From positions 186,001 to 250,000 of the forward strand of contig NZ_LMWH01000254.1 of NCBI RefSeq assembly GCF_001507435.1: a DNA stretch of 64,000 nucleotides, read 5' to 3'. The translations under genes were made by a program, and so were the position numbers. Numbering within the stretch: the stretch's first letter is position 1; every line of letters begins with the position of its first letter. Shown here in pieces: positions 12,472 to 22,203 of the stretch. This stretch comes from Streptomyces sp. NRRL F-5122. GTDB lineage: Bacteria > Actinomycetota > Actinomycetes > Streptomycetales > Streptomycetaceae. Under the pieces are notes generated by a model. It saw only the letters and a list, made by a program, of their open reading frames with translations, made no database searches and was not told the DNA's origin.

Positions 12472-13542
12472 ATGACCACCAACGGGGGCTTCCAGCCCGT
12501 CTTCTGCACGATCGTGCCGCCCCACGTCCTCGACCGGCTCGCACAGCACGAGGACTCCGGACTCGCCGCTCCCGCGCGCCGCACACTCGAGCGCGACGCC
12601 CTGGAGCGCACCCGGCGCCGGCTGACCACCGTCATCGGCGCCCCCGCGACCGCGCCGCCCGAGCACACCGCGGGCAAGCCGTACCGAACGGTCTACGACG
12701 CCGGCCACCAGGAGAGCCTGCCCGGCAGGAAGGTCCGCGGCGAGGGCGACGAGCCCGGCCAGGACGCCTCGGTCAACCGTGCCTACGCGGGGCTCGGCGC
12801 CACCTTCGAGCTGTACCGGACGGCGTACGGCCGGGACTCCATCGACGGCAAGGGGCTGCCGCTCGACGCGACGGTGCACTTCGGCCAGGACTACGACAAC
12901 GCCTTCTGGAACGGCGAGCAGATGGTGTTCGGCGACGGGGACGGCGAGATCTTCCTCGACTTCACCATCCCGGTCGACGTGATCGGCCACGAACTCACCC
13001 ACGGAGTCACCCAGTACACGGCGAACCTGGCCTACTTCGGGCAGTCGGGCGCGCTCAACGAGTCGCTCTCGGACGTGTTCGGCTCGCTGATCAAGCAGTA
13101 CACGCTCGGCCAGACCGCCGCCGACGCCGACTGGCTGATCGGCACGGGGCTGCTCGCGCCGCGCGTCACCGGCAAGGCGCTGCGCTCGATGAAGGAACCG
13201 GGCACCGCGTACGACGACGACGTCCTCGGCAAGGACCCCCAGCCGTCGACGATGGACGGTTATGTGAACACCGGCCGCGACAACGGCGGGGTGCACATCA
13301 ACTCCGGCATCCCCAACCGGGCCTTCTACCTGGTGGCCACCGCCCTCGGCGGCAACGCCTGGGAACGGGCCGGGCAGATCTGGTACGACGTGCTGACCGG
13401 CGGCGGTCTCGAGGCGGAGGCGACCTTCGCGGACTTCGCCAGGCTGACGGCGGCGGCGGCGAGGACCCGCTACACCGAGGACGGCGAGGAGCAGGAGGCC
13501 GTCCTCAAGGCCTGGGAACAGGTCGGGGTGCCCGCCTCGTAG
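12472..13542 (+). CDS. Protealysin-like M4 metalloprotease
   Basis: 356 residues from MTTNGGFQPVFC; an in-frame ATG at 12460 is equally possible. The zinc motif HELTH is at residues 173-177 and the third ligand is Glu197 in NESLSD, both as in thermolysin. There is no signal peptide and no long FTP/PepSY propeptide. Instead a short N-terminal segment with PPHVL (residues 16-20) matches the brief propeptide of protealysin-type M4 enzymes. These are thought to be made and kept inside the cell or released by unusual routes. The next gene encodes the matching emfourin-type inhibitor, 33 bp downstream. Confidence 0.9.
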   Translation: MTTNGGFQPVFCTIVPPHVLDRLAQHEDSGLAAPARRTLERDALERTRRRLTTVIGAPATAPPEHTAGKPYRTVYDAGHQESLPGRKVRGEGDEPGQDASVNRAYAGLGATFELYRTAYGRDSIDGKGLPLDATVHFGQDYDNAFWNGEQMVFGDGDGEIFLDFTIPVDVIGHELTHGVTQYTANLAYFGQSGALNESLSDVFGSLIKQYTLGQTAADADWLIGTGLLAPRVTGKALRSMKEPGTAYDDDVLGKDPQPSTMDGYVNTGRDNGGVHINSGIPNRAFYLVATALGGNAWERAGQIWYDVLTGGGLEAEATFADFARLTAAAARTRYTEDGEEQEAVLKAWEQVGVPAS

Positions 13543-13575
13543 CCCGCACGCCCGTTGTCGTACTAGACAGGTGCC

Positions 13576-13842
13576 ATGCGTATTCGGGTGAGGCGCACGG
13601 GCGGGTTCGCAGGCATCGAGCGCCGGGCCGAGGTGGAGACCTCGGGACGGTCCGATGCCGAGGAGTGGCACTCCCTGGCCGAGCGGGCGGTCGCCGCCGG
13701 CCGGGGCGCGCCACCCGCCGTGGTGCCGGACGGCTTCAGTTACGAGATCACCGTGGACGGCCGGACCGTGTACTGCGCGGACCCCCGGCTGACCGAGGAG
13801 CAGCGGGCACTGGTGTCACGGGTGCTGAAGGAAGGCGCCTGA
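13576..13842 (+). CDS. Emfourin-like protealysin inhibitor
   Basis: 88 residues, start ATG with a weak AGACAGGTG site. The N-terminus MRIRVRRTGGFAGI, a beta strand followed by a GGFAG turn, matches emfourin, the small proteinaceous inhibitor of protealysin from Serratia. The rest contains a helix with DAEEWHSLAERAV and a C-terminal strand. It follows the M4 protease gene by 33 bp and is followed at once by a strong hairpin, so the two form a bicistronic unit. It probably blocks the protease in the cytoplasm until needed. No signal peptide is present, as expected for that role. Confidence 0.82.
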   Translation: MRIRVRRTGGFAGIERRAEVETSGRSDAEEWHSLAERAVAAGRGAPPAVVPDGFSYEITVDGRTVYCADPRLTEEQRALVSRVLKEGA

Positions 13843-13864
13843 CCCTGCCCGGCGCCGGGCAGGG
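13843..13864 (+). terminator. Terminator after the protease-inhibitor pair
   Basis: A perfect 22-bp palindrome (CCCTGCCCGGC and its complement) begins at the base after the emfourin stop codon. It would fold into a very stable hairpin. No U tract follows. Confidence 0.6.
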
Positions 13865-13946
13865 CCCCGGCCGCCCTCGAGGTTCGGGCTTTCGGTTCGT
13901 TCCTGGCCGTTGACTTCCGTTACCGACGGTAAGGATGATCCGGCGC

Positions 13947-15251
13947 ATGGTGACGAACCCGATGCCTCAGTTCCCGGCCGGTTTTCTGTGGGGTGTGTCG
14001 ACCTCGGCGCACCAGATCGAGGGGGCGGCGGACGCGCGCGAGCCCTCCGTGTGGGACGTGTTCACCGCCGAGCCGGGACGCGTGAAGGACGGCTCGACGG
14101 CCGCGGTGGCCTGCGACTCCTACCACCGCTATCCCGAGGACGTGGCGCTGCTGGCCGGCCTCGGTGTGGACGCCTACCGCTTCTCGGTCTCCTGGCCGAG
14201 GGTGGACTCCCCCGGCGGCCTCGACTTCTACGACGGCCTGGTCGACGCCCTGTGCGCGGCGGGCGTACGGCCGGTGGTGACCCTGTTCCACTGGGACCTT
14301 CCGGTGGCCCTGGACTGGCTGGAGCGGGACACGGCGTCCCGCTTCGCCGACCACGTCTCGGTCGTCGCCGAGCGCCTGGGCGACCGCGTCGCCAAGTGGA
14401 TCACGCTCAACGAGCCCGCCGAGCACACCTTGCTGGGCCATGCGCTCGGGGTCCACGCCCCCGGCAGGCGGCTGATGTTCGACGCGCTGCCGGTGGCCCA
14501 CCACCAGTTGCTCGCCCACGGTCTTGCCGTACGGGCACTGCGCGCGGCCGGGACGGGCGACATCGGGATCGCCAACTCGCACGGCCCGACCTGGGCGGCG
14601 TCCGAGAAGCCGGAGGACAGGCAGGCCGCGGAGTTCTACGACCTCCTGCTCAACCGCCTGTTCTCGGACCCCCTTCTGATCGGCCGTTACCCCGAGGGCA
14701 TCGGCGAGCTGATGCCGGGCGACGTCGAGGCAGATCTCAAGGTGATCGCGGAACCGATCGACTGGTACGGGATCAACTACTACGCGCCGACGAGGGTGGG
14801 CGCACCGCAGGGCGCGGAGATCGAGTTCGGCGGTCTCTCGCTCCCCGCCGAACTCCCCTTCACGGTCCGGGAGATCGAGGACCGCCCGGTCACGGACTTC
14901 GGGTGGCCGGTGGTCCCGGAGGCGCTCACCGAGCTGCTCACCGGATTCGCCGAGCGTTACGGCGACCGGCTCCCGCCCGTCCTCATCACCGAGAACGGCT
15001 GCTCGTACGAGGGCGTCGACGACCAGGAGCGCATCGCCTATCTGGACGGCCACATACGGGCGTTGCACCGGGCCGTCGAGGCGGGGGTCGACGTACGCGG
15101 CTACTTCGTGTGGTCACTGCTGGACAACTTCGAGTGGGCCGAGGGGTACGCGCGCCGCTTCGGGCTGGTGCACACGGACTTCGAGACGCTGGAGCGGACC
15201 CCGAAGGCGTCCTACGCGTGGCTGCGCGATCTGCTGCGGGCGCAGAGATGA
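13947..15251 (+). CDS. Glycoside hydrolase family 1 beta-glycosidase
   Basis: 434 residues from MVTNPMPQFPAGF, with AAGGA 11 bases upstream; an ATG at 13935 is also in frame. GH1 hallmarks are FLWGVSTSAHQIEGA near the N-terminus, the acid/base Glu156 in TLNEP and the nucleophile Glu349 in ITENG. It hydrolyses beta-glucosides or related beta-linked disaccharides with retention. There is no signal peptide, so it acts on imported sugars. Its stop overlaps the start of the MFS transporter, which probably imports the substrate. No regulator of the LacI type is adjacent. Confidence 0.93.
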   Translation: MVTNPMPQFPAGFLWGVSTSAHQIEGAADAREPSVWDVFTAEPGRVKDGSTAAVACDSYHRYPEDVALLAGLGVDAYRFSVSWPRVDSPGGLDFYDGLVDALCAAGVRPVVTLFHWDLPVALDWLERDTASRFADHVSVVAERLGDRVAKWITLNEPAEHTLLGHALGVHAPGRRLMFDALPVAHHQLLAHGLAVRALRAAGTGDIGIANSHGPTWAASEKPEDRQAAEFYDLLLNRLFSDPLLIGRYPEGIGELMPGDVEADLKVIAEPIDWYGINYYAPTRVGAPQGAEIEFGGLSLPAELPFTVREIEDRPVTDFGWPVVPEALTELLTGFAERYGDRLPPVLITENGCSYEGVDDQERIAYLDGHIRALHRAVEAGVDVRGYFVWSLLDNFEWAEGYARRFGLVHTDFETLERTPKASYAWLRDLLRAQR

Positions 15252-16516
15252 CGACGGCCGAGCGGCCCGCCGACCGTCCCCTGGACGCCCTCGCCGAGCC
15301 CGTCGAGCGGGTCGGCCGGGGCTGGACCTCGGCCCTGGCACTGGCCAACGGTGCGATCTGGGTCGGCTGGTACGGCCCGCTGCAGATCCTGCTCGCCTCC
15401 CAGGCGACGGACTTCGCCCCGGACGCCGGCATGTCCAAGGAGACGATGCTGGGCTGGGTGACGGGCGCGGGCGCGGTGGTGTCGCTCGTCGCGAACCCCT
15501 TCTTCGGTGCGCTGTCCGACCGCACCGTCTCCCGCCGGGGCCGCCGCACACCGTGGATCGTGGCCGGGACGTCAGGCGGGGCGCTGTCGCTCCTGCTGCT
15601 GGGCTGGGCTGGCGGGGTGTGGACCATGGCGCTCGGCTGGTGCCTGGTCCAGCTCACGCTGAACGCCGCTTTCGCGGCGGTGACGGCGGCGGTCCCCGAC
15701 CGGGTGCCGCCCTCCCAGCGGGGATCGGTGGGCGGCTGGCTGGGTGCGGCGCAGATCCTGGGCGTCGTCGGCGGCACCGGCCTTGCGACCGTCGCCGGGG
15801 GCATCGGCGCGGGCTACGCGGCATGTGCGGTGTTCACGGTGGTGGGCGTGCTGCCCTATGTCCTGCGCCACCGGGACATGCGGCTGTCCGCGGCGGCCCG
15901 GCCGCCCTGGTCCTGGCGGGGTTTCCTGGCCGGGTTCTGGCTGAGTCCGCGCCGCCATCCCGATCTGGGCTGGGCCTGGCTGACCCGCTTCCTGATCAAC
16001 CTCAGCAATGGGCTGGTGCTGCTGTATCTGCTGTACTACCTGCGGGACCGCATCGGCTACCACGACCCCGAACAGGGCGTCCTCGTCCTGACCGCGGTGA
16101 ACGGCATCACCCTCCTCGCCACGGTCGTCGTCGGCGGCGTCTGGTCGGACCGGGTGGGCCGGCGCAAACCGTTCGTGATCTGGTCCGGGGTGCTGATGGC
16201 GCTCGCCACGGCGGCCCTGTCCGGCTGGCAGACCTGGCCCGGCACCGTCGTCGCGGCGGCCGTCCTGGGCGTGGGCTTCGGGGTCTTCACCTCGGTCGAC
16301 TTCGCGCTGATGACCCATGTCCTGCCGAAGGCCCTGGACCGCGGGAAGGACCTGGGGGTGATCAACGTGGCCAACGCCCTCCCCCAGGTCGCAGCCCCGG
16401 CCCTGGCCGCGCCGATCGTGACGTATCTGGGCGGCTACCGGGTGCTCTACCTGGTGGCGGCGGTGGTCGGGCTGGCCGGGGCGCTGCTCGTGGGGCGGAT
16501 CCGGGGCGTGGACTGA
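15248..16516 (+). CDS. MFS sugar transporter
   Basis: 422 residues with about twelve hydrophobic segments. The A-motif-like loop SDRTVSRRGRRTPWIVAG follows the second helix, and its weaker half-repeat WSDRVGRRKPFVIW occurs in the second half. The start ATG overlaps the GH1 stop (ATGA), so the two genes are translationally coupled and the likely cargo is a beta-glucoside. A 217-bp stretch without recognisable features separates it from phoH. Confidence 0.88.
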   Translation: MTTAERPADRPLDALAEPVERVGRGWTSALALANGAIWVGWYGPLQILLASQATDFAPDAGMSKETMLGWVTGAGAVVSLVANPFFGALSDRTVSRRGRRTPWIVAGTSGGALSLLLLGWAGGVWTMALGWCLVQLTLNAAFAAVTAAVPDRVPPSQRGSVGGWLGAAQILGVVGGTGLATVAGGIGAGYAACAVFTVVGVLPYVLRHRDMRLSAAARPPWSWRGFLAGFWLSPRRHPDLGWAWLTRFLINLSNGLVLLYLLYYLRDRIGYHDPEQGVLVLTAVNGITLLATVVVGGVWSDRVGRRKPFVIWSGVLMALATAALSGWQTWPGTVVAAAVLGVGFGVFTSVDFALMTHVLPKALDRGKDLGVINVANALPQVAAPALAAPIVTYLGGYRVLYLVAAVVGLAGALLVGRIRGVD

Positions 16517-16733
16517 CGTCGCGGCACCCCGCCACCGCGGCAGCCGCACGCCCTGGGGGCGGCGGGTGGACCGGGGCGGCACGGCGGGGCACACCGCCGG
16601 ATCCCACTCGGGAAACTCCGGCCCCGAAAAGCCCTACGGCCTTGTCAGTACCGCGTCGTACCCTTGGAATCGCGAGGCCGCCCTCAGCTACGCGGCCGTG
16701 ACGAGGAGGAACCGCAGGCCCGCGGGCCGGCCC

Positions 16734-17807
16734 ATGACTCAGACACCCACAGCTCGTACCCCTGCGCAGGGGCAGGCGAGAACACAGATCACCGTCCCCG
16801 CCAAGCACCCCATGGTGATGGTGCTGGGTTCAGGCGATTCCCTCCTGCGCGTGATCGAGACGGCCTTCCCGGGGGTCGACATCCATGTCCGGGGCAATGA
16901 GATCAGCGCGGTCGGCGACTCGGCGGATGTCGCCCTGATCCAGCGCCTGTTCGCAGAGATGATGCTGGTGCTCCGCACCGGGCAGCCGATGACGGAGGAC
17001 GCAGTGGAACGCTCGATCGCCATGCTCCGGGCGAGCGACGACGGTGAGGGCGACGGACCGGAGACCCCGGCCGAGGTGCTGACGCAGAACATCCTGTCCT
17101 CCCGCGGCCGCACGATCCGCCCCAAGACGCTCAACCAGAAGCGGTACGTCGACGCGATCGACAAGCACACGATCGTCTTCGGCATCGGTCCCGCGGGTAC
17201 GGGCAAGACCTATCTCGCCATGGCGAAGGCCGTGCAGGCCTTGCAGTCCAAGCAGGTCAACCGCATCATCCTGACCCGGCCTGCGGTCGAGGCGGGCGAG
17301 CGGCTCGGCTTCCTGCCCGGCACGCTGTACGAGAAGATCGACCCGTATCTGCGCCCGCTCTACGACGCGCTGCACGACATGATCGACCCCGACTCCATCC
17401 CGCGGCTCATGGCCGCCGGGACGATCGAGGTCGCCCCGCTCGCCTACATGCGTGGCCGCACTCTGAACGACGCCTTCATCATCCTCGACGAGGCCCAGAA
17501 CACGAGCCCCGAACAGATGAAGATGTTCCTCACCCGCCTCGGCTTCGACTCGAAGATCGTGATCACGGGTGACGTGACCCAGGTCGACCTGCCGAACGGC
17601 ACCAAGAGCGGCCTGCGGCAGGTCCAGGAGATCCTGGAAGGCGTCGAGGACGTGCACTTCTCCCGGCTGTCGTCCCACGATGTCGTACGGCACAAGCTCG
17701 TCGGCCGTATCGTCGACGCCTACGAGAAGTACGACAGCCAGAACGGCACCGAGAACGGCACGCAGAAGCCCGGCCGCAAGGCCGGGCATGCCCACAAGGG
17801 GAAGTAG
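16734..17807 (+). CDS. phoH: PhoH-like ATPase
   Basis: 357 residues. Walker A GPAGTGKT is at residues 152-159 and Walker B is in FIILDEAQNTSPEQM, with a following sensor ITGDVTQVDLP. An N-terminal KH-like RNA-binding part (residues about 25-80) precedes it. PhoH proteins are RNA-linked ATPases that co-occur with ybeY, as here. The start MTQTPTART at 16734 is chosen by similarity to relatives. The nearest strong Shine-Dalgarno (GAGGAGGA, 16702-16710) lies 24 bases before it, nearer to in-frame GTG 16698, so the true start is uncertain. Confidence 0.9.
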   Translation: MTQTPTARTPAQGQARTQITVPAKHPMVMVLGSGDSLLRVIETAFPGVDIHVRGNEISAVGDSADVALIQRLFAEMMLVLRTGQPMTEDAVERSIAMLRASDDGEGDGPETPAEVLTQNILSSRGRTIRPKTLNQKRYVDAIDKHTIVFGIGPAGTGKTYLAMAKAVQALQSKQVNRIILTRPAVEAGERLGFLPGTLYEKIDPYLRPLYDALHDMIDPDSIPRLMAAGTIEVAPLAYMRGRTLNDAFIILDEAQNTSPEQMKMFLTRLGFDSKIVITGDVTQVDLPNGTKSGLRQVQEILEGVEDVHFSRLSSHDVVRHKLVGRIVDAYEKYDSQNGTENGTQKPGRKAGHAHKGK

Positions 17808-17819
17808 ACCAGCAGCACC

Positions 17820-18317
17820 ATGTCGATCGACGTCAACAACGAGTCCGGCACCGAGGTCGACGAGCAGGCGATCCTCGACATCGCCCGCTACGCGCTCGCG
17901 CGGATGCGCATCCACCCGCTCTCCGAGCTCTCGGTGATCGTCGTGGACGCCGACGCCATGGAGCAGCTGCACGTGCAGTGGATGGAGCTGCCCGGACCGA
18001 CGGATGTCATGTCCTTCCCCATGGACGAGCTGCGGCCGCCGTCCAAGGACGACGACGAGCCGCCTCAGGGGCTGCTCGGCGACATCGTGCTGTGCCCCGA
18101 GGTCGCCGCCAAGCAGGGCGCCGAGGCGCCGACGCAGCACTCCATGGACGAGGAGCTCCAGCTCCTGACGGTCCATGGAGTGCTGCATCTGCTCGGCTAC
18201 GACCACGAGGAGCCCGACGAGAAGGCCGAGATGTTCGGTCTCCAGGCGGCCATCGTGGACGGCTGGCGCGCGGAGAAGGGCCTGACCGGCCCGTCCCCTG
18301 CCCCGACCGTCTCATGA
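17820..18317 (+). CDS. ybeY: rRNA maturation endoribonuclease YbeY
   Basis: 165 residues, the usual length. The zinc site [11 protein letters not shown] gives His119, His123 and His129, the invariant H-x3-H-x5-H triad of UPF0054. YbeY acts in 16S rRNA 3'-end processing and ribosome quality control. It starts 12 bp after phoH, and its stop overlaps the start of the CBS membrane protein gene. Confidence 0.96.
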   Translation: MSIDVNNESGTEVDEQAILDIARYALARMRIHPLSELSVIVVDADAMEQLHVQWMELPGPTDVMSFPMDELRPPSKDDDEPPQGLLGDIVLCPEVAAKQGAEAPTQHSMDEELQLLTVHGVLHLLGYDHEEPDEKAEMFGLQAAIVDGWRAEKGLTGPSPAPTVS

Positions 18318-19621
18318 GCCCTCAGATCGTCCTCGGCGCGATCGCTCTGGTCGTCGTCGCCTGGCTCGCCGCCTGTGCGGAGGCGGGCCTGGCGCGGGTC
18401 TCCAGCTTCCGCGCCGAGGAGGCGGTACGCAGCGGGCGGCGGGGCAGCGCCAAGCTCGCCCGGATCGCCGCGGACCCGACGCGCTACCTGAACGTGGCGC
18501 TGCTGGTCCGCGTCACCTGCGAGATGGCCGCCGCCGCGCTCGTGGTCTTCGCCTGCCTCAGGGAGTTCGACAACACCGCCGAGGCCCTTCTGATCGCGAT
18601 CGCGGTCATGGTCCTCGTCTCGTACGTCGCCGTCGGGGTCTCCCCGCGCACCATCGGCCGCCAGCACCCGCTGAACACGGCGACGGTCGCGGCGTACGTC
18701 CTTGTGCCGCTGGCCCGGATCATGGGCCCGATCCCCTCCCTGCTGATCCTCATCGGCAATGCGCTCACCCCCGGCAAGGGCTTCCGCCGCGGCCCCTTCG
18801 CCTCCGAGGCGGAACTGCGCGCGCTGGTCGACCTCGCGGAGAAGGAGTCCCTCATCGAGGCCGAGGAGCGCCGTATGGTGCACTCCGTCTTCGAGCTGGG
18901 CGACACCCTCGTGCGGGAGGTGATGGTCCCGCGCACGGACCTGGTGGTCATCGAGCGCTACAAGACCATTCGCCAGGCGCTGACCCTGGCCCTCAGGTCC
19001 GGCTTCTCGCGCATCCCGGTCACCGGCGAGAGCGAGGACGACATCGTCGGGATCGTGTATCTGAAGGACCTGGCCCGCAAGACGCACATCAGCCGCGACG
19101 CCGAGTCCGAGCTGGTGTCCACCGCCATGCGGCCCGCCACGTTCGTACCCGACACCAAGAACGCCGGCGATCTGCTGCGCGAGATGCAGAAGGACCGCAA
19201 CCACGTCGCCGTGGTCATCGACGAGTACGGCGGCACGGCCGGGATCGTGACCATCGAGGACATCCTCGAGGAGATCGTCGGCGAGATCACCGACGAGTAC
19301 GACCGCGAACTGCCGCCCGTCGAGGACCTGGGCGAGGACCGCTACCGGGTCACCGCCCGCCTCGACATCGGGGACCTCGGCGAGCTGTACGGCCTCGAGG
19401 CCTACGACGACGAGGACGTGGAGACGGTCGGCGGACTGCTCGCGAAGGCACTGGGCAGGGTGCCCATCGCCGGTGCCTCGTCGCTCGTGGAGCTGCCCGA
19501 CGGACGCGAGCTGCGACTGACAGCCGAGGCCGCGGCCGGACGCCGGAACCGGATCGCGACCGTGCTGGTGGAGCCGGTGGGCCCGGCCGGGCCCCCGCGG
19601 GAGGTGCCGAAGGCGGAATGA
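18314..19621 (+). CDS. CBS-domain membrane protein, CorC/HlyC (UPF0053) family
   Basis: 435 residues. An N-terminal DUF21/CNNM-type membrane region (about residues 1-150, several hydrophobic helices) is followed by two CBS domains. Their segments include [19 protein letters not shown] and [31 protein letters not shown]-terminal CorC_HlyC transporter-associated domain follows ([13 protein letters not shown]). Related proteins act in magnesium or cobalt efflux; older names call them hemolysins. It overlaps ybeY upstream and the MmcQ-type gene downstream by 4 bp each, so all are co-translated. Confidence 0.92.
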   Translation: MSPQIVLGAIALVVVAWLAACAEAGLARVSSFRAEEAVRSGRRGSAKLARIAADPTRYLNVALLVRVTCEMAAAALVVFACLREFDNTAEALLIAIAVMVLVSYVAVGVSPRTIGRQHPLNTATVAAYVLVPLARIMGPIPSLLILIGNALTPGKGFRRGPFASEAELRALVDLAEKESLIEAEERRMVHSVFELGDTLVREVMVPRTDLVVIERYKTIRQALTLALRSGFSRIPVTGESEDDIVGIVYLKDLARKTHISRDAESELVSTAMRPATFVPDTKNAGDLLREMQKDRNHVAVVIDEYGGTAGIVTIEDILEEIVGEITDEYDRELPPVEDLGEDRYRVTARLDIGDLGELYGLEAYDDEDVETVGGLLAKALGRVPIAGASSLVELPDGRELRLTAEAAAGRRNRIATVLVEPVGPAGPPREVPKAE

Positions 19622-19977
19622 CCCCACAGGAGCTGCGCGCGTTCTGCCTGTCGTTCAACGCCGCGGTGGAGGACTTCCCCTTCGACCCGCAGACCTCGGT
19701 CTTCAAGGTCCAGGGAAGGCTCTTCGCCCTGACGAACCTGGCCGGACGGCCCCTGAAGGTCAACCTCAAGTGCGATCCCGAGGACGCGGTGCGCCTGCGC
19801 ACCGAACACGAGGGCCTGATCGCGCCCGGCTGGCACATGAACAAACGCCACTGGAACACCGTCACCGTGGACGGCCGACTTACCGACCGCCTGGTCCGGG
19901 AACTCGTCGAGGACTCGTACGACCTCGTCGTCGCCGGACTTCCGCGCGCCGACCGTCTCCGCCTCGACCGTCCCTGA
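19618..19977 (+). CDS. MmcQ/YjbR family protein
   Basis: 119 residues with the family features FDPQTSVFKVQGRLFALTNL and NKRHWNTVTVDG and a length typical of the DUF419/YjbR fold. Members adopt a double-wing, DNA-binding-like fold, but their biological role is unclear. The ATG overlaps the stop of the preceding CBS gene, and a strong terminator follows 10 bp after the stop, making this the last gene of the phoH operon. Confidence 0.85.
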   Translation: MTPQELRAFCLSFNAAVEDFPFDPQTSVFKVQGRLFALTNLAGRPLKVNLKCDPEDAVRLRTEHEGLIAPGWHMNKRHWNTVTVDGRLTDRLVRELVEDSYDLVVAGLPRADRLRLDRP

Positions 19978-19987
19978 CGAGGACCGG

Positions 19988-20015
19988 CGCCGGGCGACGA
20001 CCCCGTCGCCCGGCG
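19988..20015 (+). terminator. Terminator after the phoH-ybeY operon
   Basis: A perfect 12-bp stem (CGCCGGGCGACG at 19988-19999, CGTCGCCCGGCG at 20004-20015) with a 4-base loop lies 10 bases after the MmcQ-type stop. No U tract follows. Confidence 0.65.
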
Positions 20016-20044
20016 GCCGCGAGGCCGCTCCGTATGCTCGGGGC

Positions 20045-20398
20045 ATGACCGACAGCACCGCGCTCGACCCCGAGGACCGCAAGATCGTCACCCTGGCCCG
20101 TTCCGTGCGGGCGCGCAACGGTGTGCCCGAGGGTGCCGCCGTACGGGACGAGACCGGGCGCACCTATGCCGCCGGGACCGTCGAACTGGAGTCGCTGAAG
20201 CTGAGTGCGCTGCAGACGGCGGTGGCCATGGCGGTGGCGTCGGGGGCGAAGTCCCTGGAGGCCGCCGCGGTCGTGACCATGTCGGAGTCCGCGTCGGCGC
20301 AGGACCGGGCGGCGGTACGCGACCTCGGCGGGCCCCGGACGCCGGTGCTGGTGGCGTCGCCCGACGGAGTGCTGCGGCACACGGTCACGGCGGGCTGA
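20045..20398 (+). CDS. Catalytically degenerate cytidine deaminase-fold protein
   Basis: 117 residues, start ATG. The pattern is that of the homotetrameric cytidine deaminase fold: an N-terminal helix with ARSVRARNGVPEGAAVRDETGRTYAAGTVEL, then a helix LKLSALQTAVAMAVASGA, then VVTMSESA. The zinc-binding C-A-E and P-C-x-x-C motifs of active enzymes are absent: Ser-Ala-Leu-Gln stands at the C-A-E position and no cysteine occurs at all. It can hardly deaminate cytidine, and a structural or regulatory role is more likely. The gene precedes era, although a convergent P-II gene now lies between them. Confidence 0.75.
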   Translation: MTDSTALDPEDRKIVTLARSVRARNGVPEGAAVRDETGRTYAAGTVELESLKLSALQTAVAMAVASGAKSLEAAAVVTMSESASAQDRAAVRDLGGPRTPVLVASPDGVLRHTVTAG

Positions 20399-20439
20399 GA
20401 TCCGGGGCGCCGCCCGGTGCCCCTCGTGCGTCGGCCTCT

Positions 20440-20552
20440 CCTCGTAACGCACCCGTCGCGGCGGCCCGCGAAGCCTCGTAACGCACCCGTCGCGGCGGCC
20501 CGCGAAGCCTCGTGACGCACCCGTCGGTGCGGCCCGCGAGGCCTTGTGACGG
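20440..20552. repeat. 34-bp tandem repeat, three copies plus a partial
   Basis: Copies at 20440-20473 and 20474-20507 are identical. The copy at 20508-20541 differs at a few positions, and a partial copy starts at 20542. Each begins CCTCGTAACGCACCCGTCGC or a close variant and ends in a GGCCCGCG block. There are no unique spacers. The array fills the intergenic space between the convergent deaminase-fold and P-II genes. Confidence 0.85.
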
Positions 20553-20631
20553 CTCATCAAGCCACGGGCCGCGTCCCGTCGGTCTCCCGTACGCCCCGGT
20601 GGCCTCGGGACCGTGACGGGTCGTCCGGCGG

Positions 20632-21201
<570 letters not shown>

Positions 21202-21219
21202 TCAGGGAGAATGGGCGCC

Positions 21220-22170
21220 ATGAGCGTTCGCACCCAGTCCTCCGAGCCCACCGAGGCCGTCCACCGGGCGGGTTTCGCCTGTTTCGTGGGCCGTCCCAAC
21301 GCGGGCAAGTCCACCCTCACGAACGCTCTGGTCGGGCAGAAGGTGGCGATCACCTCGAACCGTCCGCAGACGACACGGCACACGGTGCGGGGCATCGTGC
21401 ACCGCCCCGACGCGCAGCTGATCCTGGTGGACACCCCCGGTCTGCACAAACCGCGGACGCTGCTGGGCGAGCGGCTGAACGACGTGGTGCGCACGACGTG
21501 GGCCGAGGTGGACGTGATCGGCTTCTGTCTGCCGGCCGACCAGAAGATCGGTCCCGGTGACCGCTTCATCGCCAAGGAGCTGGCGGGGATCAAGAAGACC
21601 CCGAAGGTCGCGATCGTCACCAAGACGGATCTCGTGGACTCCAAGACCCTGGCGGAACAGCTCGTCGCGATCGACCGGCTGGGCGAGGAGCTGGGATTCA
21701 CCTGGGCGGAGATCGTGCCGGTGTCGGCGACCGCGAACAAGCAGGTGGACCTGCTGGCTGACCTGCTGATCCCGCTGCTGCCCGAGGGGCCCGCGCTCTA
21801 CCCCGAGGGCGATCTGACGGACGAGCCGGAGCAGGTCATGGTGGCGGAGCTGATCCGCGAGGCGGCGCTGGAGGGTGTGCGCGACGAACTGCCGCACTCG
21901 ATCGCGGTGGTGGTGGAGGAGATGCTGCCGCGCGAGGACCGCCCGGCGGACAAGCCGCTCCTCGACATCCACGCGAACGTCTACATCGAGCGGCCCAGTC
22001 AGAAGGGGATCATCATCGGGCCGAAGGGCAAGCGCCTGAAGGAGGTCGGCATCAAGTCCCGCAAGCACATCGAGGCGCTGCTCGGCACCCCGGTGTTCCT
22101 CGACCTCCATGTCAAGGTGGCCAAGGACTGGCAGCGCGACCCCAAGCAGCTGCGCCGTCTGGGCTTCTGA
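21220..22170 (+). CDS. era: GTPase Era
   Basis: 316 residues. G1 is GRPNAGKST near the N-terminus, G3 is DTPGLHKP, G4 is TKTD and a C-terminal KH domain contains IIIGPKGKRLKEVG. Era binds 16S rRNA during 30S assembly. The start MSVRTQSSE at 21220 is chosen because GGGAGA sits nine bases upstream, whereas the in-frame ATG at 21211 directly abuts that site. In these genomes era usually follows the deaminase-like gene; here P-II and a repeat array lie between. Confidence 0.96.
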   Translation: MSVRTQSSEPTEAVHRAGFACFVGRPNAGKSTLTNALVGQKVAITSNRPQTTRHTVRGIVHRPDAQLILVDTPGLHKPRTLLGERLNDVVRTTWAEVDVIGFCLPADQKIGPGDRFIAKELAGIKKTPKVAIVTKTDLVDSKTLAEQLVAIDRLGEELGFTWAEIVPVSATANKQVDLLADLLIPLLPEGPALYPEGDLTDEPEQVMVAELIREAALEGVRDELPHSIAVVVEEMLPREDRPADKPLLDIHANVYIERPSQKGIIIGPKGKRLKEVGIKSRKHIEALLGTPVFLDLHVKVAKDWQRDPKQLRRLGF

Positions 22171-22203
22171 GCGCTTCCCGTACGTCGCGCGGGCCGCTCG
22201 CGC

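Noticed and set aside
20440..20552. Possible CRISPR array
   Set aside because: Units are contiguous 34-bp tandem copies with no spacers and no cas genes near.
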